6,674 nucleotides of DNA from an uncultured Clostridia bacterium (GTDB taxonomy: Bacteria > Bacillota > Clostridia > Christensenellales > Borkfalkiaceae), in assembly GCA_934273135.1 (NCBI GenBank), contig CAKQSU010000067.1, positions 1-6,674 on the forward strand, written 5' to 3'. The notes beneath the pieces were generated by a model. It had not been told where the DNA came from, did not search any database, and was given only the letters and a program-made list of their open reading frames with translations. A program made the translations under genes and the position numbers. Below, one piece after another: positions 1 through 5,980 of the stretch (positions are counted from its first letter, which is position 1; each line of letters begins with the position of its first letter).

Positions 1-2304
1 GTGTTTGACGTAAGCGTAAACGCCGCCGTTAATACTGCCCTTTACTTCGTAAGCACACATAATGCCGGAAATATACGGGTCCTCCGAAAAATATTCGAAG
101 TTTCTGCCGCCGAACGGAGAACGGTGCAAGTTCGCGCCGGGCGCATACCAGCCGTTCATTTTGATTTCGCGCGCTTCTTTAGCGAGCGATTGCCCGACGG
201 AGTACGCAAGATACCAGTTCCAAGTCGCGCAAATTACGGTGGTGCAAGGGTAAGTAACCGCGTCGCCTATGTCTTTGCCAGTTACGTTGGGGTAAATTCC
301 GCTTCCGCCATCAAGGTCCACGCAACGGGGTTTGCCGATTGACTCTATCTCGTTGGTGTTGTAACCGCCGTTCGCGGAAAGCTCGGCGATAGTCTTTAAA
401 TCAAGCTGATTTATGAGCTTATACCACTTTTCATCATCGTAACTAAGCCCCGCAACGTCAAGGAGAGTGTAGCTCGTTTCGGTGCTGCCGAGAACGGGCG
501 CGTGGTCGTCGTCGTTTTTGAGCGGCAACGGAAAGGTTGCGGCGTTAGCCATAAGCGCGTTGGACATTGCGCGCTCGTCCGAATGAACGGGGAAAGTTCC
601 GACAAAGTCCGCTCTCGTCATATAAATTACGTTCTGTTCGCTATCAAACCCGTCGACGGACAAAGCCTTAGACGACGTGACTTTCGATTCGTCTGCAACG
701 CTCGAAGCACCGCTCACTTCGTTGACGTAATTAGTAAATCTGTTTTCGACAGTGTAGCCCGTAACGGGGTCCGTGGCGTATTTTATACCCTCGCTTTTAA
801 CGGTAAACGTAAGTTCTCCGCCGTCCATAGCCTTTACGTTATGGGCATCGGTGCGGAGTGAAAGCGTGTATTTGCCGCCTTCAAGCTCGTAGCCCATAAA
901 GCCGTTGTTATTAGCGTCGTAACAGTCGTAAGAAGCAAGGTCGGAAAGGCTTACTTCAAGCGTGAGCTTTTGCCCCTCGCCCGGTTTTAATTCCGCAGTC
1001 TTGGCAAAAGAGCAAAGCTTGACGGACGGTTTTTCTATCCCGCCGAGATAGTACGGCGCGCTCGCGTAAAGTTCCACTATATCCTTGCCCGCAACGCCGC
1101 CCGTGTTTTCCACGTAAACGTCAAGCGTTATTTTTTCGTTTCCGTCGTTGCCCGAGGGGAGAGAGGAAGAAAGCACCGTCCAGCTAAACTCCGTATACGA
1201 AAGCCCGAATCCGAACGGATACTGAACTATTCCGGCGTAACCCTTGCCGTAAGCGTTGTCGACGTTATCCCAGTAACTCTCTTCGTCCGCCGTTTCGTAC
1301 CAGTAATAGCCGGTGTAAATGTTTTCGGCGTAGTCGACGTAATGGGTGTTGACCGTGCGCGAATAGGAGCCTATGCCGTCCATACCCGCGTTGACGTAGG
1401 TCGGGTCGGAGCGCAAATCGTAAGCGTAAGTATCGACGAGCTTGCCCGACGGGTTAGCCTTGCCCGTAAGCACTTCGGCAATCGCGGGCGAACCGGCGTT
1501 GCCCGGCAAGCCTATCCAAAGCGCGGCGTCTATCTTGTCGTTTTCGATAAACCCGCATTCTAAAACGTTGGAAGTATTCAACAAAATTATGCACTTTTCA
1601 AAGTTTTCCTTGCAAAAATCCACGAGTTCTTCTTCGTCGGGAGAAAGTTGCAAATAGGTTTTTCCGTTGGAAAGCTTGCTCCAGTCGTCGGAGGAATACT
1701 GCCACTTGGGCAAGTCCGTACCCTCGCTGCCTATCCTCGAAATAACGACGATAGCCGTTTCGGAATAGCTTTTCGCTTGAGACAAATGCTCGTCGAGAAA
1801 AGCTTTGCCCGGTTCGTAAACCTGATAGCGCGCCTGCGGGTCGGTGGTGTAATTAGGATATCTTCCGTTTTTGAGTTTTATCGCGTCGTAAGCCTCTTTA
1901 AGCGCGGGGTTAACAGACAAACCGCCTTGTTCAAGCCCCTCGTAAAGCGGAATTTCGCTGTTTTTGTACCCGCCCGCCGAGCCGTAACCGCGGTAGTAAA
2001 AGCCTTGTTTGCTGCCGCTCCAGCCGAAAACGTTAACCTTGGGTTTTTCTTCGTTTTCCGCCGTCAAGGGTAGCGCGTTATCCTTATTCTTTAAAAGCAC
2101 AAAGCCTTCCTTGTCGATTTCCTTGACGAGCGCATTGCCCTCTTCGCGCGCTTTTTGCGCGTTTTCGCTGTTGAAGTCAAGCCCGAAACCGCAAAGGTAC
2201 TGTGTGATAACGCCTGCGAAGTTGTACGCCGTGAGATTGCCTATAAACACGACGATTACAATCATCGTTATAAGCGAAATTTTAAAAAACTTTTTGTTGT
2301 CCAT
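1..2304 (-). CDS. Membrane-anchored GH3 beta-glycosidase, permuted domain order (partial, 3' end outside window)
   Basis: Probable beta-glucosidase or related exo-beta-glycosidase acting outside the membrane; 768 residues are present with no stop before the edge. Residues 7-25 form one hydrophobic helix after a lysine-rich start and before a region without a clear cleavage site, so it is a likely uncleaved anchor. The order is reversed relative to classical GH3. The alpha/beta sandwich (GH3 C-terminal domain) comes first, about 55-372, with the GSEG segment carrying candidate acid/base Glu194 and the late FGFGLSYTEF motif. An Fn3-like domain follows, about 390-485 (EN-TGG-AGKD, GGIEKP, ASYD). 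A linker carries DPVTGYTVENRFT and TRADF-GTFP. The start of the TIM-barrel domain, from about 625, shows substrate-pocket residues Asp665 (LDGGSG), Arg734 (GGRNFEYFSEDP) and Lys767-His768. The nucleophile Asp is expected downstream and cannot be checked. Permuted GH3 enzymes are known from Ruminococcus albus. The ATG overlaps the upstream stop, so the two genes look co-translated. Substrate is unknown. Confidence 0.93.
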   Translation of the reverse strand, partial: MDNKKFFKISLITMIVIVVFIGNLTAYNFAGVITQYLCGFGLDFNSENAQKAREEGNALVKEIDKEGFVLLKNKDNALPLTAENEEKPKVNVFGWSGSKQGFYYRGYGSAGGYKNSEIPLYEGLEQGGLSVNPALKEAYDAIKLKNGRYPNYTTDPQARYQVYEPGKAFLDEHLSQAKSYSETAIVVISRIGSEGTDLPKWQYSSDDWSKLSNGKTYLQLSPDEEELVDFCKENFEKCIILLNTSNVLECGFIENDKIDAALWIGLPGNAGSPAIAEVLTGKANPSGKLVDTYAYDLRSDPTYVNAGMDGIGSYSRTVNTHYVDYAENIYTGYYWYETADEESYWDNVDNAYGKGYAGIVQYPFGFGLSYTEFSWTVLSSSLPSGNDGNEKITLDVYVENTGGVAGKDIVELYASAPYYLGGIEKPSVKLCSFAKTAELKPGEGQKLTLEVSLSDLASYDCYDANNNGFMGYELEGGKYTLSLRTDAHNVKAMDGGELTFTVKSEGIKYATDPVTGYTVENRFTNYVNEVSGASSVADESKVTSSKALSVDGFDSEQNVIYMTRADFVGTFPVHSDERAMSNALMANAATFPLPLKNDDDHAPVLGSTETSYTLLDVAGLSYDDEKWYKLINQLDLKTIAELSANGGYNTNEIESIGKPRCVDLDGGSGIYPNVTGKDIGDAVTYPCTTVICATWNWYLAYSVGQSLAKEAREIKMNGWYAPGANLHRSPFGGRNFEYFSEDPYISGIMCAYEVKGSINGGVYAYVKH

Positions 2305-2318
2305 CAATCGTTAGCTCC
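2302..2318 (-). promoter_or_regulatory. Start/stop overlap and ribosome site of the GH3 gene
   Basis: The lipoprotein stop TGA (2306-2304) and the GH3 start ATG (2304-2302) share one base as TGATG. A GGAG at 2318-2315, inside the last codons of the lipoprotein, lies ten bases before the ATG, a little far for efficient independent initiation. This supports start choice and suggests translation by re-initiation or coupling after the lipoprotein. Confidence 0.8.
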
Positions 2319-4454
2319 GTTTATTTCTTCGGTGATAAAGGTGAAGTAATCCACCGCGGGTCCGCCGCCGTTTCCGCCTATCGTTTTGAGCGCGAAAACA
2401 TGTCTGCCCGCTTCGAGCGTAAATTCGGCGATGTTCACTTCCGTCATGTCGTGCCAGCCGTCAATCGCGGGTACGACCGCGCCGCTTTCGACGATATTGC
2501 CGTCCATTTTAACAAGCATGTCGTTCGCGAAGTTTATGCCGAAGTGTTGTGCCATAGCCGCGCTTATACTCACTTTGTAAGCTTTGTCGAGCGTGAAAGT
2601 AACGTACATCGTCGTGCCGACTATAGAATAATCGGTGAACGTGCCGGAAGCGTGCATTCTCTTGTTGCACTTCAAATTTTCCGCTTCGATTTTCGTTTGC
2701 GTGGCGGAAGTTATCTCCGCGTCGTTACCGATAGGAATAACGCTTATAGTCTTTTTAACCGTCTTTTCGCCGTAAGTAAAGATTATTTCCGTGTCGTTTA
2801 TGGAAGCCGCGGTTTTGTCAATCGTCACCTTATCGGTAACGTTTTCTTCGCTTTTATCGCTATATACGGCGACTATTTGCATTCCGTCGGTCGTCACGCT
2901 TTCGCCCTCCGTATACTCCGTTTTGCCGTCGCTTACTATTTTTATGCCGTCGAGTTCCTTTTGCGCTTCGCCATCGGAAACGGAAAGGATAAAGTAATCG
3001 ATTGCGGGTCCGCTTGCGCCTGTTATCGTTATTTGGAAAACGTGCATGCCGGCTGTGAGCGTGAACGAGCCTATCGCAACGTCGCGGAAAAGTTTCCAGT
3101 TGTCGTCGTTGGTTCCTTCTATTACCGCGTCCGTTTCGTAAACTTCGCCGTCAATAGTGACTATCGCCGACTTAGCGAATTCAAACCCCGGCTTATACGC
3201 GAACGAGCCTTTTACTCTCACGGTGTAATCCTTATCGAGCGTAAATTTGACGGTGATTTTTTCGCCGTTATTAAGATATTTTGTGCAAAGTCCGCCGTCG
3301 CCGAGTCCGTTGTCCTCGGTTGAGGGCGAGCATAAAAGGTTTTCAGCTTCGACTTTGTGTTCGCCCGTCTTTACAATTTCTAAATCGGGCGTAGCCGAAA
3401 GCACGGTGATTTTTTGTTTTACGGTAAAGCCTTTGTAGCTTACGGTAACGAAAGTATCTTCCGTCGTCAAGTTTTCCGTTTTATCGAAAGTACATTCGTT
3501 TGTTATATCGGCTTCGGTTTCGTCGTTATAATAAGCGACTACTTTTATGCCGCCGGAAATAAACGGCTCGCCCTCTTCGTATTCCGTTTTGTCGGGCGCG
3601 TTCGCTATGCCTATTTTGTAAAGTTCTTTTGAGTTTTCGGCAAAGCAAGTGAAATTGAAATAGTCTATGGCGGGTCCGTCCGCGCCGACGACCGTAATAG
3701 TCAAAACATGTTTGCCCTTTTCGAGAACGAATCTTCCGAACGAAACTTCCGTCCAGTTGAGCCATTTTTTATTGTGGTCGTTGCCCGCGTCTTCCGCCGC
3801 GCCGAGATTGCCCGACGGGGTAACGGCGGTATCGTCTATTTTTACGAGAAGCTTATCCCAAGCAAAATTGCTGACGTACGCCATAACGGGGTCGACGTAA
3901 ACGACGCATTTTTCTTCGACGGTAAGATATACGCTAATCTTTTCGCCGTTTTTAAGATACGGGGTCGAAAGCCCGCCGCTCGTCCATGTGGAATCGGACG
4001 GTTCGATTGCGAATTTGCAAGCAAAATCTTCCGCTTCGACTTTAACTTTGCCCGCGCTCGGCTTTAAAACCGCGTCCTCAAAAGTAGACGGGTCGTTGTT
4101 TTTTGTGACAGTGATTTTGACTACCGCGCGCTTGTTCTGATAAGTTATAACGATTGATGTGTCGCCCTCTTTGAGTGCGCCGGTCTTGTCAAGCGCGTAG
4201 TCGGTAACAGTCTTTGTAGTGTTGTCCGAATACTTTGCCGTAACGACCATTCCCGCGGGGTCGAACGTTTCGCCCGCAACGTACTCCGTCTTTGTCGGCT
4301 GAGTGGTAACGCTTATCGAAACGACTATCGCTTCGGTTTTAGTCGACGACGAATCGCTCGGCGTTTCGCCGCAGCCAGCAAGCGCGAAAATCGCCGCAAG
4401 CATAACGATAGCCAAAGACAAGGCAATCTTTCGTTTTCCTCTTTCTTTTAACAT
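2304..4454 (-). CDS. Surface lipoprotein with three Ig-like + CBM6/35-like units
   Basis: Predicted glycan-binding lipoprotein of 716 residues tethered to the outer face of the membrane. A basic N-terminus (KERGKRK) and hydrophobic stretch lead to the lipobox LAGC with lipidated Cys28, then a Ser/Thr-rich linker. Three repeated units follow. Each starts with an Ig-like domain resembling bacterial Big_3 (about 43-118, 276-354, 499-575), marked by KTEY-x-x-GE at 55, 289 and 511. Each continues into a beta-sandwich module resembling CBM6/CBM35 (about 135-272, 363-493, 585-709). These modules open with EAE (140, 369, 590) and close with GPA(I/V)DYF (260, 482, 698), as in that superfamily. No catalytic domain is visible, so the role inferred is capture of glycan for the coupled GH3 enzyme; cell-wall binding is an alternative. 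The ATG is fixed by a strong GGGAGG six bases upstream and by the signal peptide. Ligand is unknown. Confidence 0.9.
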   Translation of the reverse strand: MLKERGKRKIALSLAIVMLAAIFALAGCGETPSDSSSTKTEAIVVSISVTTQPTKTEYVAGETFDPAGMVVTAKYSDNTTKTVTDYALDKTGALKEGDTSIVITYQNKRAVVKITVTKNNDPSTFEDAVLKPSAGKVKVEAEDFACKFAIEPSDSTWTSGGLSTPYLKNGEKISVYLTVEEKCVVYVDPVMAYVSNFAWDKLLVKIDDTAVTPSGNLGAAEDAGNDHNKKWLNWTEVSFGRFVLEKGKHVLTITVVGADGPAIDYFNFTCFAENSKELYKIGIANAPDKTEYEEGEPFISGGIKVVAYYNDETEADITNECTFDKTENLTTEDTFVTVSYKGFTVKQKITVLSATPDLEIVKTGEHKVEAENLLCSPSTEDNGLGDGGLCTKYLNNGEKITVKFTLDKDYTVRVKGSFAYKPGFEFAKSAIVTIDGEVYETDAVIEGTNDDNWKLFRDVAIGSFTLTAGMHVFQITITGASGPAIDYFILSVSDGEAQKELDGIKIVSDGKTEYTEGESVTTDGMQIVAVYSDKSEENVTDKVTIDKTAASINDTEIIFTYGEKTVKKTISVIPIGNDAEITSATQTKIEAENLKCNKRMHASGTFTDYSIVGTTMYVTFTLDKAYKVSISAAMAQHFGINFANDMLVKMDGNIVESGAVVPAIDGWHDMTEVNIAEFTLEAGRHVFALKTIGGNGGGPAVDYFTFITEEINGAND
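2328..2960 (-). repeat. Lipoprotein unit 3: diverged Ig-like + CBM6/35-like
   Basis: Residues about 499-709. It keeps KTEYTEGE at 511, EAEN at 590, TFTLDKAYKVS, and GGGPAVDYF at 696-704. The GGL-T-YL-NGEKI segment of units 1 and 2 is replaced by a shorter stretch (GTFTDYSIVGTTMYV), which may mean a different or absent ligand site. Confidence 0.78.
2976..3629 (-). repeat. Lipoprotein unit 2: Ig-like + CBM6/35-like
   Basis: Residues about 276-493. It carries KTEYEEGE at 289, EAEN at 369, GDGGLCTKYLNNGEKI near 385-400, and GASGPAIDYF at 479-488. It is the closest relative of unit 1 within the protein, sharing the GGL-T-YL-NGEKI segment almost intact. Similarity is clear at protein level, while the DNA has diverged. 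Confidence 0.8.
3639..4328 (-). repeat. Lipoprotein unit 1: Ig-like + CBM6/35-like
   Basis: Residues about 43-272. The Ig-like part carries KTEYVAGE and a GMVVTAKYSDN strand. The binding module carries EAED at 140, SGGLSTPYLKNGEKI near 159-173, and GADGPAIDYF at the end. It has a tryptophan (Trp157) just before the GGL motif and an extra Asn/Asp-rich loop near 216-229 that the other units lack or shorten. Boundaries are approximate. Confidence 0.8.
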
Positions 4455-4460
4455 GAAAAA

Positions 4461-4467
4461 CCTCCCG
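4461..4467 (-). promoter_or_regulatory. Strong Shine-Dalgarno of the lipoprotein gene
   Basis: On the minus strand the leader ends CTCGGGAGGTTTTTCATG. The GGGAGG core sits six bases before the ATG, a near-ideal site that fixes the start at 4454. Confidence 0.85.
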
Positions 4468-4491
4468 AGTAATTATAATTTGCGCCAAGCG

Positions 4492-4549
4492 AAAATAAAA
4501 TTTGCGCCGCTCGGCACACTACTCGTGCAACAGTATAAACGGCGCAAAT
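4492..4549 (-). terminator. Terminator-like inverted repeat overlapping the promoter
   Basis: On the minus strand ATTTGCGCCG (4549-4540) and CGGCGCAAAT (4509-4500) form a perfect 10-bp stem, followed by a T-rich run TTTTATTTT (4500-4492). The 30-base loop contains a smaller GCAC/GTGC stem (4528-4525 with 4517-4514). It resembles an intrinsic terminator for transcripts arriving from the kinase gene. The long loop and interrupted T run make it imperfect. The left arm lies in the -35/-10 spacer, so RNA starting at the local promoter would lack it. Confidence 0.45.
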
Positions 4550-4560
4550 AACTTTGTCAA
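4532..4560 (-). promoter_or_regulatory. Consensus sigma-A promoter of the lipoprotein-GH3 operon
   Basis: On the minus strand a perfect -35 TTGACA (4560-4555) is separated by exactly 17 bases from TATACT (4537-4532), one mismatch from TATAAT. The expected start is near A4526, giving a leader of about 72 nt. Such a near-consensus core could fire without help, so the upstream repeat may tune rather than enable it. Confidence 0.8.
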
Positions 4561-4565
4561 TAGGT

Positions 4566-4598
4566 TTGTTGTAAACTGACTTTCAATTGTTGTAACCT
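4566..4598 (-). promoter_or_regulatory. Candidate LytTR-type operator (21-bp-period direct repeat)
   Basis: Two copies of a 12-mer, AGGTTACAACAA (4598-4587) and AGTTTACAACAA (4577-4566), differ at one base and are exactly 21 bases apart. Shared TTACAACAA cores are separated by 12 bases. Paired 9-bp direct repeats with 12-13 bp spacers are the known layout of LytTR sites such as AgrA boxes. The -35-proximal stretch TCAGTTTAC fits the AgrA-type pattern (A/T)(A/C)(A/C)GTTN(A/G)(T/G) except at its last base; the distal copy fits less well. The repeat ends five bases before the -35, a usual activator position, and the LytTR regulator is encoded next door. Binding is inferred. Confidence 0.6.
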
Positions 4599-4600
4599 CT

Positions 4601-5968
4601 TCACCCGAGCGGTTTTTCTTGCTCTTTTACGGGCGTATCGGCGTTGAAAAACAAAATTTTCAGTCCGAAAATATCGTCCTCGGCGGAAATGCTTAGCTCT
4701 CCGTCGTAGCGCGCGACTATCTCGGCAATGCTCTTCATGCCGAATCCGTGATAGTCTTTTTCTTCCTTTGTCGTAACCGGGAAACCGTCTATAAAGGTGA
4801 GCGAATGGGCAAAGTAGTTGTTTACGGTTATAACCGTCATATCGCCCGTTATCTTCACGGAAACGTCTATGAATTTTTTATCGGCTTCAACTTCTTTAAC
4901 CGCTTCGATAGCGTTGTCGAGCGCGTTGCCGAACAGCGAATAAATGTCCGATTCGCTCATAAATTTAAGCGCGCCGCGCGCGACTATGCACGAAAGCTTT
5001 ACGCCCTCTTTGCGGCACGCAAAGCTCTTTTCGGTAAGAATAACGTCAAGCGCGGCGTTGTCGGTCGAAAAGGAACTGTCGTAAACGTTGATTAAGTTTT
5101 CAATCTCCTTTACGGCTTTTTCGTCGAGCGAACTTTCCTTGCCTATCGCGCGGATACGGTATTTCATATCGTGGCATTTTAGGTTAATAAGGTCGATATT
5201 TTCCTTTGAAAGGGCGTACTGCTCCTTTTCAAGCCTGCGGAGCCGCTTTTCCATGTCGAGTTCGCTCTGCAATTTTTTTCGAATGATGAGTTCGAACTGG
5301 AAAACCATAGTGAAAAGCGAACACGCGATATTGTACGCGGCAAGCAAGAGAACCGAAAACTTATTATAAGGGCTATAACCGTAATAGGTGACGAGCGAGC
5401 TTGCGACGATGTCTATAAGCGCAATCGCCGTCATTAAAAAGAAAACGGTGGTGCTTCTTAGCTGCATTTCGCTTCCGCCGCGAACTTTTACGCCGAAAGT
5501 TACGAGCATTACCCAGTAGATTACCGCATGCCCCGCGAAAAACACTATTTGCGAAACGGGGTCTGTAAAAAACGCGAGATTGTCGCTCGAAGTGTAGATA
5601 TTGCCGGGCATTCCGCCGCCGAATGAGAACGCGCACTGCACGAGGTCGTAAAATTCGTAAGCGATATGCTGAGTGGTGTACGCCGCGACGGAGCAGAACA
5701 AAATTATCTTCCACCCCTCGTCGAAACATATCATCATGAGCGGCAGAGTAAACGCGTACATTATGAAAAACATAAGCGAACAGTACGCTGCGCTATACTC
5801 TATTATCGGCAACGCGAACGCAAAAGAAATGGCGGCAAGCGTGCAAAGCGCAACGCGGAGCGGAAAGTTTTTGCGTTTTTTGAGCCTGAACGTAAAAATT
5901 GCTTCGGCGATTAAAAGTTCCGCCATAAAGACTATTCTGTAATAAAAAAGCGAAGATATGCGGTACAT
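4601..5968 (-). CDS. AgrC-like GHKL sensor histidine kinase
   Basis: Membrane sensor kinase of 455 residues that should autophosphorylate and pass phosphate to the regulator encoded just upstream. The N-terminal half has about seven hydrophobic segments (roughly 10-27, 38-56, 61-81, 87-107, 140-160, 173-194, 204-226). A charged, probably coiled-coil linker (227-258) follows. The phospho-acceptor region reads LINLKCHDMKYRI with His266. The GHKL ATPase domain (about 339-440) has the N box LFGNALDNAIEA with Asn348 and Asn352, and the G box HGFGMKSI. This is the architecture of AgrC/ComD-type kinases that often sense peptides. No AgrB- or AgrD-like gene is seen in the window, so the signal is unknown. 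The start lies one base after the regulator stop, with GGAGG five bases upstream. The gene ends 146 bases before the lipoprotein. Confidence 0.92.
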   Translation of the reverse strand: MYRISSLFYYRIVFMAELLIAEAIFTFRLKKRKNFPLRVALCTLAAISFAFALPIIEYSAAYCSLMFFIMYAFTLPLMMICFDEGWKIILFCSVAAYTTQHIAYEFYDLVQCAFSFGGGMPGNIYTSSDNLAFFTDPVSQIVFFAGHAVIYWVMLVTFGVKVRGGSEMQLRSTTVFFLMTAIALIDIVASSLVTYYGYSPYNKFSVLLLAAYNIACSLFTMVFQFELIIRKKLQSELDMEKRLRRLEKEQYALSKENIDLINLKCHDMKYRIRAIGKESSLDEKAVKEIENLINVYDSSFSTDNAALDVILTEKSFACRKEGVKLSCIVARGALKFMSESDIYSLFGNALDNAIEAVKEVEADKKFIDVSVKITGDMTVITVNNYFAHSLTFIDGFPVTTKEEKDYHGFGMKSIAEIVARYDGELSISAEDDIFGLKILFFNADTPVKEQEKPLG

Positions 5969-5980
5969 TTTATCCTCCGA
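5966..5980 (-). promoter_or_regulatory. Kinase ribosome site inside the regulator stop region
   Basis: The minus-strand junction reads GGAGGATAAAATG. The Shine-Dalgarno lies within the last glycine codons of the regulator, whose TAA stop (5972-5970) falls between it and the kinase ATG (5968-5966). One base separates the genes, so they are co-transcribed and probably coupled. Confidence 0.85.

Noticed and set aside
1..2073. Several plus-strand frames (for example 1-342, 502-861, 1648-2073)
   Set aside because: All are antisense to the continuous GH3 reading frame, which carries family motifs along its whole length; none has a convincing ribosome site or domain.
2400..3323. 307-codon open frame on the plus strand
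   Set aside because: It lies entirely antisense to the well-supported lipoprotein gene; its product shows no recognisable domain and is rich in Arg, Phe, Val and Tyr, as expected from reading GC-ending codons backwards.
3526..3765. Minus-strand frame of 79 codons
   Set aside because: It overlaps the lipoprotein on the same strand in another frame and gives an arginine-rich product without motifs; it is a shadow.
4303..4551. Plus-strand frame of 82 codons across the intergenic region
   Set aside because: It spans the promoter, leader and signal-peptide region of the lipoprotein in antisense and has no ribosome site; its C-terminal part is translated regulatory DNA.
4455..4600. Possible AgrD-like peptide gene or small RNA in the intergenic region
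   Set aside because: No start codon with a ribosome site and plausible short peptide was found on the minus strand; the region is accounted for by operator, promoter, inverted repeat and leader.
5373..5729. Minus-strand frame of 118 codons inside the kinase gene
   Set aside because: It is out of frame with the kinase membrane segments and highly arginine-rich with no motif; it is a shadow.
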